Assembly: GCF_000377405.1 (NCBI RefSeq)
Contig: NZ_KB905021.1
Location: 420,465-484,464 of the forward strand
Length of the DNA stretch: 64,000 nt
Direction of reading: 5' to 3'
Source: Thioalkalivibrio sp. ALE31
GTDB taxonomy: Bacteria > Pseudomonadota > Gammaproteobacteria > Ectothiorhodospirales > Ectothiorhodospiraceae
Part shown: one piece after another, positions 13,402 through 20,957 of the stretch
Layout: every line of letters begins with the position of its first letter
Numbering within the stretch: the stretch's first letter is position 1
Notes under the pieces: model-generated
Seen by the model: the letters and a program-made list of their open reading frames with translations, nothing else
The model's database searches: none
Told to the model about the DNA's origin: nothing
Translations under genes and position numbers: made by a program

Positions 13402-13821
13402 ATGGATCTGAAAGGCAGCAAGACCGAAGAAGCCCTGAAAGAGGCCTTTGCCGGCGAATCGATGGCCAATCGCCGTTACCTGTACTTCGCTTCCAAGGCG
13501 GACGTCGAAGGCTACAACGACGTGGCCACCGTGTTCCGTTCCACCGCGGAAGGCGAAACCGGCCACGCCCACGGCCACCTCGAATACCTCGAGAGCTGCG
13601 GCGACCCGGCCACCGGCCTGGAATTCGGTTCCACCTCCGCGAACCTGAAGACCGCCGTGGCTGGCGAGACCCACGAGTACACCGACATGTACCCGGGCAT
13701 GGCCAAGACCGCGCGCGACGAAGGCTTCGACGAAGTCGCCGACTGGTTCGAAACCCTGGCCAAGGCGGAGCGTTCCCACGCCAACCGCTTCCAGAAGGCG
13801 CTGGACCAGCTGGACGACTGA
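13402..13821 (+). CDS. rubrerythrin family protein (no rubredoxin domain)
   Basis: A 139-residue ferritin-like diiron protein. It has the paired helices of rubrerythrin: [15 protein letters not shown] near residue 16, [15 protein letters not shown] near 48, [16 protein letters not shown] near 86 and [12 protein letters not shown] near 119. These supply the Glu and His ligands. The C-terminal rubredoxin domain with its FeCys4 site is absent, so another redox partner is needed. Rubrerythrins reduce hydrogen peroxide. The start follows AAGGAG and lies behind a strong promoter with a palindromic operator. Next on the strand are the Fe-S, EncFtn-like and DUF3501 genes. Confidence 0.9.
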   Translation: MDLKGSKTEEALKEAFAGESMANRRYLYFASKADVEGYNDVATVFRSTAEGETGHAHGHLEYLESCGDPATGLEFGSTSANLKTAVAGETHEYTDMYPGMAKTARDEGFDEVADWFETLAKAERSHANRFQKALDQLDD

Positions 13822-13844
13822 TCGTCTCCTGCCTGGGAAGTATG

Positions 13845-13869
13845 CGGGGCCGGTTACCGGCCCCGTTTT
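13845..13869 (+). terminator. stem-loop after the rubrerythrin gene
   Basis: CGGGGCCG pairs with CGGCCCCG around a tetraloop, followed by TTTT. It is a weak or partial terminator, which may let some transcription run into the Fe-S gene and give more rubrerythrin than downstream products. Confidence 0.6.
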
Positions 13870-13871
13870 CC

Positions 13872-13937
13872 GGGAGACACGGAACAGCCTGTGGGCGGTG
13901 CCTGAAGGCCGGGCCCGCATGTTGTTCCGTGTTTCCC
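13872..13937. repeat. inverted repeat between the rubrerythrin and Fe-S genes
   Basis: GGGAGACACGGAACA at 13872-13886 and TGTTCCGTGTTTCCC at 13923-13937 are complementary over 15 bp with one G-T pair. The loop is about 36 bp. It lies about 40 bp before the start of the next gene and may be a leader hairpin or processing site. Confidence 0.6.
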
Positions 13938-13974
13938 CCGAAGCATCGTACTGATACGGACACCGGAGGGATGC

Positions 13975-15327
13975 ATGTCTGCGCCGACGCACCAACGTGA
14001 AGGAAGTCTCGAAGCCCCGACCCGTCATCCGCTGGACTGGAAAAACCCCGAGTTCTACAACGAGGAATCGCTGTTCAGCGAACTCGAGCGGGTCTTTGAT
14101 ATCTGTCACGGCTGCCGTCGCTGCGTAAGCCTGTGCAACTCCTTTCCCACCCTGTTCGACCTGGTCGACGAATCCGAGACCCTGGAGGTTGACGGGGTCG
14201 ACAAGAAGGATTACTGGCAGGTCGTCGATCACTGCTATCTGTGTGATCTGTGCTACCTGACCAAGTGCCCCTACGTGCCCCCGCACGAATGGAATGTGGA
14301 CTTCCCGCACCTGATGCTTCGGGCCAAGGCCTTCCGTTTCCAGAACGAGGGCGCGAAGACCGCGCACAAGCTGATGTCCAGCACCGACACCGTCGGCAAG
14401 CTGGCGGGCATTCCGGTGGTCGCCGGCGCGGTCAACGCCGCGAACAAGAACGGTGCCGTGCGCAAGATGCTCGACAAGACCATGGGCGTGCACCCGGACG
14501 CCCCGGTCCCCGAATACCACTCGAAAAAGGGGCGTTCGCGCCTCGCGAAGGCCGCGAAGGGGGTCAGCAACCCCGAGCCAGCCGGCGCCACCCAGGGCAA
14601 GGTCGCCCTCTATGCGACCTGCTACGGCAACTACAACGAGCCGCACCTGGTCGAGGACCTGGTCAAGGTCTTCGAACACAACGGCATCGAAGTCACCCTG
14701 GTCGACAAGGAACAGTGCTGCGGCATGCCCAAGCTGGAGCTGGGCGACCTGAAGTCGGTGGAGGCCTCCAAGGACGCCAACATCCCGGCGATGAAGCGCA
14801 TGATCGACCAGGGCTACGACATCGTCGCCCCGGTGCCGTCCTGCGTGCTGATGTTCAAGCAGGAACTGCCGCTGATGTTTCCGGACGACGCCGACGTGAT
14901 CGCGGTGCGCGACCGCATCTTCGACCCGTTCGAGTACCTGATGGAGCGGCACAAGGACGGCAAGCTCAACACCGACTTCCCCGAAAAGCTCGGCAAGATT
15001 GCCTACCACGCCGCCTGCCACCTGCGGGTGCAGAACATGGGGCTCAAGACCCGTGACCTGCTGAAGCTGGTGCCGGATACCGAGATCGACGTCATCGAAC
15101 GCTGCTCCGGGCACGACGGTACCTATGGCGTGAAGAGCGAATTCTATGAAACGGCCAGCAAGATCTGCCGCCCGGTGGTCAGCCGCGTGCAGAAGGCCGA
15201 GTCGGATCATTACTCGAGCGACTGCCCGATGGCCGGCCACATGATCGAAAACGGGTTGCAGGGCAAGGGCGAGGACAAGGCGCCCGAGCACCCGCTGACC
15301 CTGCTGCGCCAGGCCTACGGCCTGTAG
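13975..15327 (+). CDS. GlpC-like Fe-S oxidoreductase with CCG domains
   Basis: A 450-residue protein of the heterodisulfide reductase/GlpC group. Two [4Fe-4S] ferredoxin motifs are at Cys44, 47, 50, 54 and Cys87, 90, 93, 98. The C-terminal half has two cysteine-rich (CCG) modules: the first has YATCYGN and EQCCGMPKLE, the second HAACHLRVQ and a variant RCSGHDG in place of CCG. No membrane segment or FAD domain is seen, so it is a soluble electron carrier. Its place between rubrerythrin and an EncFtn-like gene suggests it passes electrons to the diiron proteins; that is inference. It is probably not the glycerol-3-phosphate enzyme subunit, because no glpA or glpB lies nearby. Confidence 0.88.
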   Translation: MSAPTHQREGSLEAPTRHPLDWKNPEFYNEESLFSELERVFDICHGCRRCVSLCNSFPTLFDLVDESETLEVDGVDKKDYWQVVDHCYLCDLCYLTKCPYVPPHEWNVDFPHLMLRAKAFRFQNEGAKTAHKLMSSTDTVGKLAGIPVVAGAVNAANKNGAVRKMLDKTMGVHPDAPVPEYHSKKGRSRLAKAAKGVSNPEPAGATQGKVALYATCYGNYNEPHLVEDLVKVFEHNGIEVTLVDKEQCCGMPKLELGDLKSVEASKDANIPAMKRMIDQGYDIVAPVPSCVLMFKQELPLMFPDDADVIAVRDRIFDPFEYLMERHKDGKLNTDFPEKLGKIAYHAACHLRVQNMGLKTRDLLKLVPDTEIDVIERCSGHDGTYGVKSEFYETASKICRPVVSRVQKAESDHYSSDCPMAGHMIENGLQGKGEDKAPEHPLTLLRQAYGL

Positions 15328-15389
15328 CCGCCGCTCGACCCACAGGACGCGACACGGGCGGAAGACGCGCCCGGGAATGGAGAAAAGAC

Positions 15390-15695
15390 ATGGCCAGTGA
15401 CAGCTACCACGAACCCGTCGAGGAACTGAGCGACGAGTCGCGCGAAATGCACCGTGCGATCGTCTCGCTGATGGAGGAACTCGAAGCGGTGGACTGGTAC
15501 CAGCAGCGCATCGACGGCTGCAAGGACGAGGAGCTCAAGGCGATCCTCGCGCACAACCGCGATGAGGAGATCGAACACGCTGCGATGGTGCTGGAGTGGA
15601 TCCGGCGCCATAACCCGGTATTCGACCACGAACTGAAAGACAACCTCTGGTCCGACAAGGACTACACGAAGACGGGGCACCACCACGATCACTGA
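15390..15695 (+). CDS. encapsulated-ferritin-like (EncFtn family) protein
   Basis: A 101-residue two-helix ferritin-like protein. It keeps the EncFtn signature: HRAIVSLMEELEAVDWYQQR at residues 21-40 and AHNRDEEIEHAAMVLEW near 54-70. By alignment from memory with the Rhodospirillum rubrum protein, Glu30, Glu60 and His63 take the place of its ferroxidase ligands, with Trp36 and Tyr37 conserved. Known EncFtn proteins carry a C-terminal tag that loads them into an encapsulin shell. This one ends KTGHHHDH, has no such tag, and no shell gene is in the window. It may work free in the cytosol as an iron oxidase. Confidence 0.85.
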   Translation: MASDSYHEPVEELSDESREMHRAIVSLMEELEAVDWYQQRIDGCKDEELKAILAHNRDEEIEHAAMVLEWIRRHNPVFDHELKDNLWSDKDYTKTGHHHDH

Positions 15696-15742
15696 GGGGT
15701 GCCGGTCCTGGCGGGCCAGTCCGATGAGACGGAGGTATCGAG

Positions 15743-16354
15743 ATGCAGATGGAGGCAAGTGTGGACAAGCTGAGTCGTGAAGACCTGTATTCGCTGGAGA
15801 AGTACCACGAGGTACGCCCCCAGTTCCGCAGCGAGGTGATGCAGCACAAGCGGGATCGTGTGGTGCAGGTGGGTCCGGCGGTGACCCTGCATTTCGAGGA
15901 TCGCAAGACCATGCAGTACCAGATCCAGGAGATGCTGCGGGTCGAGAAGATCTTCGATGCCGAGGGCATCCAGGACGAGCTCGACGCCTACAATCCGCTG
16001 ATCCCGGATGGCTCCAACTGGAAGGCGACCATGATGGTCGAGTATCCGGACGTGGACGAGCGCAAGGTGCAGCTGTCCAAGCTGATCGGGATCGAGCGCA
16101 AGACCTACGTGCAGGTCGAAGGCCACGACAAGGTCTACCCGATCGCGAACGAGGACCTGGATCGCGAGACCGATGACAAGACCTCCTCGGTGCACTTCCT
16201 CCGCTTCGAGCTGACGCCGGAGATGGTCTCCGCGGCCAAGTCCGGTGCGGCCATTGCCGTGGGGGTGGAGCACGAGAACTACAGTCATCGGCTGGACGCC
16301 GTCGCCGAGGGCACGCGCGAGTCGCTCGCGGCCGACCTCGACGCCGTCAACTGA
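15743..16354 (+). CDS. DUF3501 family protein
   Basis: A 203-residue soluble protein that I place in the DUF3501 family by overall pattern (VDKLSREDLYSLEKYHEVRP at the N-terminus, then VQVGPAVTLHFEDR and YQIQEMLRVEKIF). No catalytic motif or cysteine cluster is seen. Function is unknown. The GGAGG site 7 bp before the ATG fixes the start. It is the last gene of the rubrerythrin/Fe-S/EncFtn-like cluster, ending just before a terminator, and the linkage suggests a role in handling iron or peroxide. Confidence 0.8.
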   Translation: MQMEASVDKLSREDLYSLEKYHEVRPQFRSEVMQHKRDRVVQVGPAVTLHFEDRKTMQYQIQEMLRVEKIFDAEGIQDELDAYNPLIPDGSNWKATMMVEYPDVDERKVQLSKLIGIERKTYVQVEGHDKVYPIANEDLDRETDDKTSSVHFLRFELTPEMVSAAKSGAAIAVGVEHENYSHRLDAVAEGTRESLAADLDAVN

Positions 16355-16378
16355 CGCGGACCCTATGGCCGCTTCACG

Positions 16379-16403
16379 AAAGGCGCCTCCGGGCGCCTTT
16401 TTC
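16379..16403 (+). terminator. terminator of the rubrerythrin-DUF3501 cluster
   Basis: AAAGGCGCC and GGCGCCTTT pair around a short CTCCG loop, followed by TT. It lies 25 bp after the DUF3501 stop codon. Confidence 0.85.
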
Positions 16404-16475
16404 GTTTCCGGCGCATGCCGGACTGTGGCTTCGTCTGGCCGCCTGCCTCGTGGTGGCTGGCCCTGGTTCGGCATC

Positions 16476-17164
16476 GGGTGTTTACGGTGGTTCCGGTCCA
16501 CATACTGCCAGGCGCTGACTCGCCAGCGCGCCCCGAGGTCCTTTCTTGCTTGCCCAAGAAAGGACCCAAAGAAGGGCACCCGGATTTCGCCCGGGAACCT
16601 TGCTCCGGACGCGCTGGGCCGGCGGCGCTGAACTCGCTGCGCCTTCGGCTCCGCTCAGACATCCAGCGCTTCTCCCGGCCCATCACGCCCTCCACGAGGG
16701 GCTCCATACGGGGAGCGAAGGTCAAAACAGCAGCTATTCAAACGCCACGACACCACAATGAGCATTGCCGTCCGAAAGCCCCCCGGCGCCCGCTCCGCGG
16801 GCGCGGCACGCAACGGCCACAGGCCGAGCGTGCCGAAGATGTCCGAAAGCCTAGCCATCATCCACTGCAACAACGCCGGGACAGCTGTTGTTTTGACCTA
16901 CCTCCCCGTTGTCGTCGCGCCGAGTGGAGAGGGTTTTCGCGGGATCAGAGGCGCTGGATGTCTGAGCGGAGCCGAAGGCGTAGCGAGTTCAGCGCCGCCC
17001 GCGAAAAGCCTCGGAGCGAGGGAAACCCCGGCCCGCTACGCGGGCCGGGGTCGCGGCAGTCGGGCGTGTTTCTTGGGTACTTCTTTGCACGAGCAAAGAA
17101 GTACCTCGGGGCGCGCTGGCGAGTCAGCGCCTGGCAGGCGGCTCGACGAAGGCACGTAAACACC
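16476..17164. repeat. large inverted dispersed repeat, about 690 bp
   Basis: Two imperfect arms, about 16476-16735 and 16883-17164, run in opposite directions around a centre of about 150 bp. Matching landmarks are GGTGTTTACG/CGTAAACACC at the outer ends, CAGGCGCTGACTCGCCAGCG against CGCTGGCGAGTCAGCGCCTG, a CTTTCTTG-type hairpin, GAACTCGCTGCGCCTTCGGC against its complement, and AGGTCAAAACAGCAGCT near the centre. It fills the whole gap between DUF3501 and radA. Several ORFs cross it, but none has a domain or good start, so no gene is called. Confidence 0.75.
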
Positions 17165-17263
17165 AGAGGATGAACTATGGCCGGCCACAGCAAGGCAGGT
17201 GGCGGATCGAAGGCACTGTAAACAGCGGATGACGAACCAGAGCCAGCCTCGCGCCGGCAGGCG

Positions 17264-18610
17264 CTAGAGGGCGTCGAGGACTTCGGAGAGGCGCGAGACC
17301 GCGACGACTTCCATGCCCTTGATGGGCTTGCGCGGCGCGTTGGCCGCCGGGGCGATGGCGCGTGTATAGCCATGCTTGGCCGCCTCGCGCAGGCGCTCCT
17401 CCCCATTCGGCACCGGCCGGATCTCGCCGGCCAGCCCGACCTCGCCAAAGGCCAGCATCTCCTGCGGCAGTGGCCGGTCGCGAAAGCTCGATAGCGCGGC
17501 CGCGAGCATCGGCAGGTCGGCGGCCGTCTCGGTCACGCGCACGCCGCCGACCACATTGATGAAGACATCCTGGTCGAACAGGGCGACGCCCCCGTGCCGG
17601 TGAAGCACGGCCAGCAGCATGGTCAGGCGGTTCTGCTCCAGCCCCACGGTGATGCGCCGCGGTTGCGAGGCATGGCTCTCGGCGACCAGGGCCTGAACCT
17701 CGACCAGCAGCGGCCGCGTGCCCTCACGGGTGACCATCACGACGCTGCCGGGCACCGGGCCCTGGTGGCGGGAGAGGAAGATTGCGGAAGGGTTGGAGAC
17801 GGCCTTCAGGCCGTTCTCCAGCATCGCGAACACACCCAGTTCGTTGACGGCGCCGAAACGGTTTTTTACCGCGCGCAGCATGCGGTAGCGCCCGTCCGGG
17901 TCGCCCTCGAAATACAGCACCGTGTCGACCATATGTTCGAGGACGCGCGGCCCCGCGAGCTGGCCGTCCTTGGTCACATGACCCACCAGAATCACGGTGA
18001 TGCCGCGCTGCTTGGCCAGCCGCACCAGGGCGGCGGCACTCTCGCGCACCTGGCCGACCGAGCCCGGCGCGGATTGCAGCGCGGCGGTGTAGAGCGTCTG
18101 GATGGAGTCGATCACCAGCACTCGCGGACGTTCGCGCTCGCAGGTGGCGATCACGTTCTCCACCTGGGTCTCGGTGAGCAGGCGCAGCCCGTCGACCTCC
18201 AGACCGAGGCGCCGGGCCCGCATGCCGATCTGCTGGGCCGACTCCTCGCCGGTCACGTAGAGCGTGTCGCCGACCGGCAGCATCGCCAGGGTCTGCAGCA
18301 GCAGGGTGGACTTGCCGATCCCCGGGTCGCCCCCCAGCAGCACCACCGAGCCGTGGACCAGCCCGCCACCCAGCGCGCGGTCCAGCTCCGACAGCCCGGT
18401 GCCGGTGCGCGGGACCTCGGCCAGCTCGACCTCGCCCAGCCGGGTGATGCCGGCGGCCTCGCCGGCGTAGCCGCCGCGCGGGCCGGCGCTGGCGGCCGGG
18501 GTGGCCTCCTCGAGGGTGTTCCAGGCGCCGCAGTCGCCGCACTGGCCGGCCCATTTGGGGCTGACCGCGCCGCAATCCCGGCAGACGTACTGGGTCTTTG
18601 CCTTCGCCAT
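17264..18610 (-). CDS. radA: DNA repair protein RadA
   Basis: A 448-residue ATPase of recombination that drives branch migration. In order: a C4 zinc finger (CRDCG...CGDCG, residues 10-30), a RecA-like core with Walker A GGDPGIGKST near 95 and the RadA motif KNRFG near 247, and a C-terminal Lon-protease-like domain ending in KPIKGMEVVAVSRLSEVLDAL-type sequence. Length matches E. coli RadA. Its start shares one base with the stop of the upstream CorC-type gene, so the two are translated together. Confidence 0.96.
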   Translation of the reverse strand: MAKAKTQYVCRDCGAVSPKWAGQCGDCGAWNTLEEATPAASAGPRGGYAGEAAGITRLGEVELAEVPRTGTGLSELDRALGGGLVHGSVVLLGGDPGIGKSTLLLQTLAMLPVGDTLYVTGEESAQQIGMRARRLGLEVDGLRLLTETQVENVIATCERERPRVLVIDSIQTLYTAALQSAPGSVGQVRESAAALVRLAKQRGITVILVGHVTKDGQLAGPRVLEHMVDTVLYFEGDPDGRYRMLRAVKNRFGAVNELGVFAMLENGLKAVSNPSAIFLSRHQGPVPGSVVMVTREGTRPLLVEVQALVAESHASQPRRITVGLEQNRLTMLLAVLHRHGGVALFDQDVFINVVGGVRVTETAADLPMLAAALSSFRDRPLPQEMLAFGEVGLAGEIRPVPNGEERLREAAKHGYTRAIAPAANAPRKPIKGMEVVAVSRLSEVLDAL

Positions 18611-19896
18611 CAGGCTTCCTTGTTGTCGGGCGTGGCGGGCAGGTCCGGTGCGACCACGCGCACGGTGCGGATCGTGTTGTTCTTGATCTGGGCGATATCC
18701 ATCACCACGCCGTTGATCTTCACGCTCACCGGTGCCTCGGGGATGCTCTCCAGGTGTTCGACGATCAGGCCGCTCAGGGTCTTGGGGCCGTCCTGCGGCA
18801 GGTCCAGACCGAGGGCGCGGTTGAGTTCGCGCAGGTGGATGCCGCCGTCGACCATGGCGGAGCCGTCTTCCTGGCGCAGGACGTCGTCGCTCATCGCCGG
18901 GGAGTCGGTGGTGAACTCCCCGACGATCTCCTCCAGCAGGTCTTCCAGGGTGATCAGCCCCTCGATATCGCCGTACTCGTCCACGACCAGGCCAATCCGT
19001 TTCTTCTGTTGCTGGAAGTTGATCAGCTGACGGTTGAGTGCCGTGCCCTCGGGGATGAAATACGGGGGCGTTACCACCTGGCGCAGGTCGTCGGGGCCGA
19101 ATTCGTCGCGCTCGACCAGGGGCAGCACGTCACGGCGGTGGATGAAGCCGACGATACGGTCCAGCTCGCCTTCCACCACGGGCAGGCGTGTGAAGCTCCC
19201 GTGGATCAGCTGGTCTTCGACTTCGTTCCATGGCTCGTTCAGGTCGATCACCACGATCTCGTTGCGCGGGATCATGATGTCCTCGACCGTGGTGCGCTCG
19301 AGGTCCAGCAGGTTCAGCAGCATGCGCTGGTGATTGGCTGGGATCAGTGCGCCGGCCTCCGAGACCACGCTGCGCAGTTCATCGGTATTCAGCGCGGCGC
19401 GCTGGCCGGCGTTCATGTGCACGCCGAACAGGCGCAGCACCCCGTTGGCCATCAGGTTGATCAGCCACACTACCGGCCACATCACCTTGATCAGGCCGGA
19501 GTAGACCCATGCGGCGGGGTAGGCGATGCGCTCACTGTGCAGGGCCGCGAGGGTCTTCGGGGCGGTCTCGGCGAAGATCAGGAGGGTCAGGGTCAGCACG
19601 CCCGTGGCGATGGCGACCCCGGTATCCCCGAACAGGCGCCAGCCGATGAAGGTGGCGATCTGCGCGATCAGGATGTTGACGAAGTTGTTGCCCAGCAGGA
19701 TCAGGCCGATCAGCCGGTCCGGTTTGTCCAGCAGCCGCGCGGCCAGTTGCGCGCCGCGGTGGCCGGTCTGCGCGCGGTGGCGCATCCGGTAGCGGTTCAG
19801 CGCCATCAGCGCCGTCTCCGAGCCGGAGAAAAACGCGGACAGCAGGAACAGCACCACCAGGGCGCCGAACAGGACGGACAGCGGGATCTCTTGCAA
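18610..19896 (-). CDS. CNNM/CBS-domain transporter-like protein (CorC/HlyC family)
   Basis: A 428-residue inner-membrane protein. The N-terminal CNNM (DUF21) domain has about four membrane segments in residues 1-150 with the motif FFSGSETALMALN. Two CBS domains follow, about 195-320, with VEDIMIPRNEI and GLVVDEYGDIEG. The C-terminal CorC_HlyC domain is about 340-415. The family includes YfjD and proteins linked to magnesium or cobalt efflux. Substrate cannot be decided from the sequence. It overlaps radA by one base. Confidence 0.9.
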   Translation of the reverse strand: MQEIPLSVLFGALVVLFLLSAFFSGSETALMALNRYRMRHRAQTGHRGAQLAARLLDKPDRLIGLILLGNNFVNILIAQIATFIGWRLFGDTGVAIATGVLTLTLLIFAETAPKTLAALHSERIAYPAAWVYSGLIKVMWPVVWLINLMANGVLRLFGVHMNAGQRAALNTDELRSVVSEAGALIPANHQRMLLNLLDLERTTVEDIMIPRNEIVVIDLNEPWNEVEDQLIHGSFTRLPVVEGELDRIVGFIHRRDVLPLVERDEFGPDDLRQVVTPPYFIPEGTALNRQLINFQQQKKRIGLVVDEYGDIEGLITLEDLLEEIVGEFTTDSPAMSDDVLRQEDGSAMVDGGIHLRELNRALGLDLPQDGPKTLSGLIVEHLESIPEAPVSVKINGVVMDIAQIKNNTIRTVRVVAPDLPATPDNKEA

Positions 19897-19993
19897 GGGC
19901 GCGGCCTGCGGTCAGGGTTGGGGCGGACGCGGTGGCGTCGTCGGGGTCATTTCAGGCAAGGGGCGCCGGGGTGTCAAGCCGCCTCGGGGGCAT

Positions 19994-20794
19994 TCAGATC
20001 CGCCCGAGGATGACCTCCAGCACCAGCTTGGAGCCGAAATAGGCCAGCACCAGCACGACAAACCCGCCGGTGGTCCAGGCCAGCGCGCGGGTGCCGCGCC
20101 AGCCCAGGCGCCAGCGCCCCAGCAGCAGGGTGGAGAAGATCAGCCAGGCCAGGATCGACAGCGTGGTCTTGTGCACCAGATGCTGGGCAAACAGGTTGTC
20201 CACGAACACCAGGCCGGACAGCAGGCTGAGCCCGAGGAACAGCCAGCCGATGAAGATCATCCGGAACAGCCACACCTCCATCGAGAAAAGGGGCGGCAGG
20301 GCGCGCACGAAACCCGAGGCATGGTGGTTGTGCAGCGCGCGATGCTGGGCGGCCATCACCGCGGCCTGGGCGGTCGACAGCGCGAGGAAGGCCCAGCCCA
20401 GCGCGGAAAACAGGATGTGCAGGTCGATCCCCGCGGAGGTGGCATAGCGGGTATCACCGTCGCACAGCAGCGCGGTCATGGCAGCGAGCGCCGTCAACGG
20501 CAGGATCACCACGCCGAGGATGGCCAGCGGGTGGCGCCAGCTCGTCAGCCACAGCAGCGCGGCCACCAGCCACAGCGACGCCGACAGGGCGTTGCCGAGG
20601 CACAGATTGAGCCCGGTCTCGGTCAGCACCATCGGCAGCAGCGCGCCCAGATGGGCCAGCAGGGCCAGCCCCCACAGGGCCAGGGCCGCTCGTGGCTGGC
20701 CGGGCGTCAGCGGCTGGCGTCGGGCGGTGATGGCCAGGTAGCCCGCGGTGACGAGATACAGCGCGACGGCGAGGAGTCCGGTGGCAATGATCAT
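19994..20794 (-). CDS. inner membrane protein YpjD, CcsA family
   Basis: A 266-residue protein with about eight membrane segments, related to the CcsA/CcmC cytochrome c assembly proteins. Family marks include the conserved segment DLHILFSALGWAFLALS and histidines in AQHLVHKTTLS. It lacks the WWD heme-handling motif of true CcsA. Its divergent placement beside ffh is the usual gammaproteobacterial arrangement of ypjD. The molecular role is not established. Confidence 0.88.
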   Translation of the reverse strand: MIIATGLLAVALYLVTAGYLAITARRQPLTPGQPRAALALWGLALLAHLGALLPMVLTETGLNLCLGNALSASLWLVAALLWLTSWRHPLAILGVVILPLTALAAMTALLCDGDTRYATSAGIDLHILFSALGWAFLALSTAQAAVMAAQHRALHNHHASGFVRALPPLFSMEVWLFRMIFIGWLFLGLSLLSGLVFVDNLFAQHLVHKTTLSILAWLIFSTLLLGRWRLGWRGTRALAWTTGGFVVLVLAYFGSKLVLEVILGRI

Positions 20795-20891
20795 GACGCC
20801 GGATTATCGCTGCAATGCCGGTGGATTGCACATGCCGGCGGCGGTTGCGGGTCGCCCCGCGGCGGGCCTGCATGCAAGGCCGCGAGACCGG

Positions 20892-20897
20892 TATACT
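20892..20897 (+). promoter_or_regulatory. possible -10 element of ffh
   Basis: TATACT lies 61 bp before the ffh start in a divergent gap. No good -35 match is seen at the usual distance, so the call is tentative. Confidence 0.35.
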
Positions 20898-20957
20898 GTC
20901 CGGTCCCGCGGTCGGCCCAAGCCCGCCGCCCGCGCACGGATCAGAAGAGGACACGCG

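Noticed and set aside
12934-15291. 785-residue minus-strand reading frame across the rubrerythrin cluster
   Set aside because: It crosses the promoter, operator and terminators of the plus-strand cluster and has no family features.
16415-17173. 252-residue ORF in the large palindrome
   Set aside because: It runs across both repeat arms with no start signal or domain; the same bases recur in inverted form.
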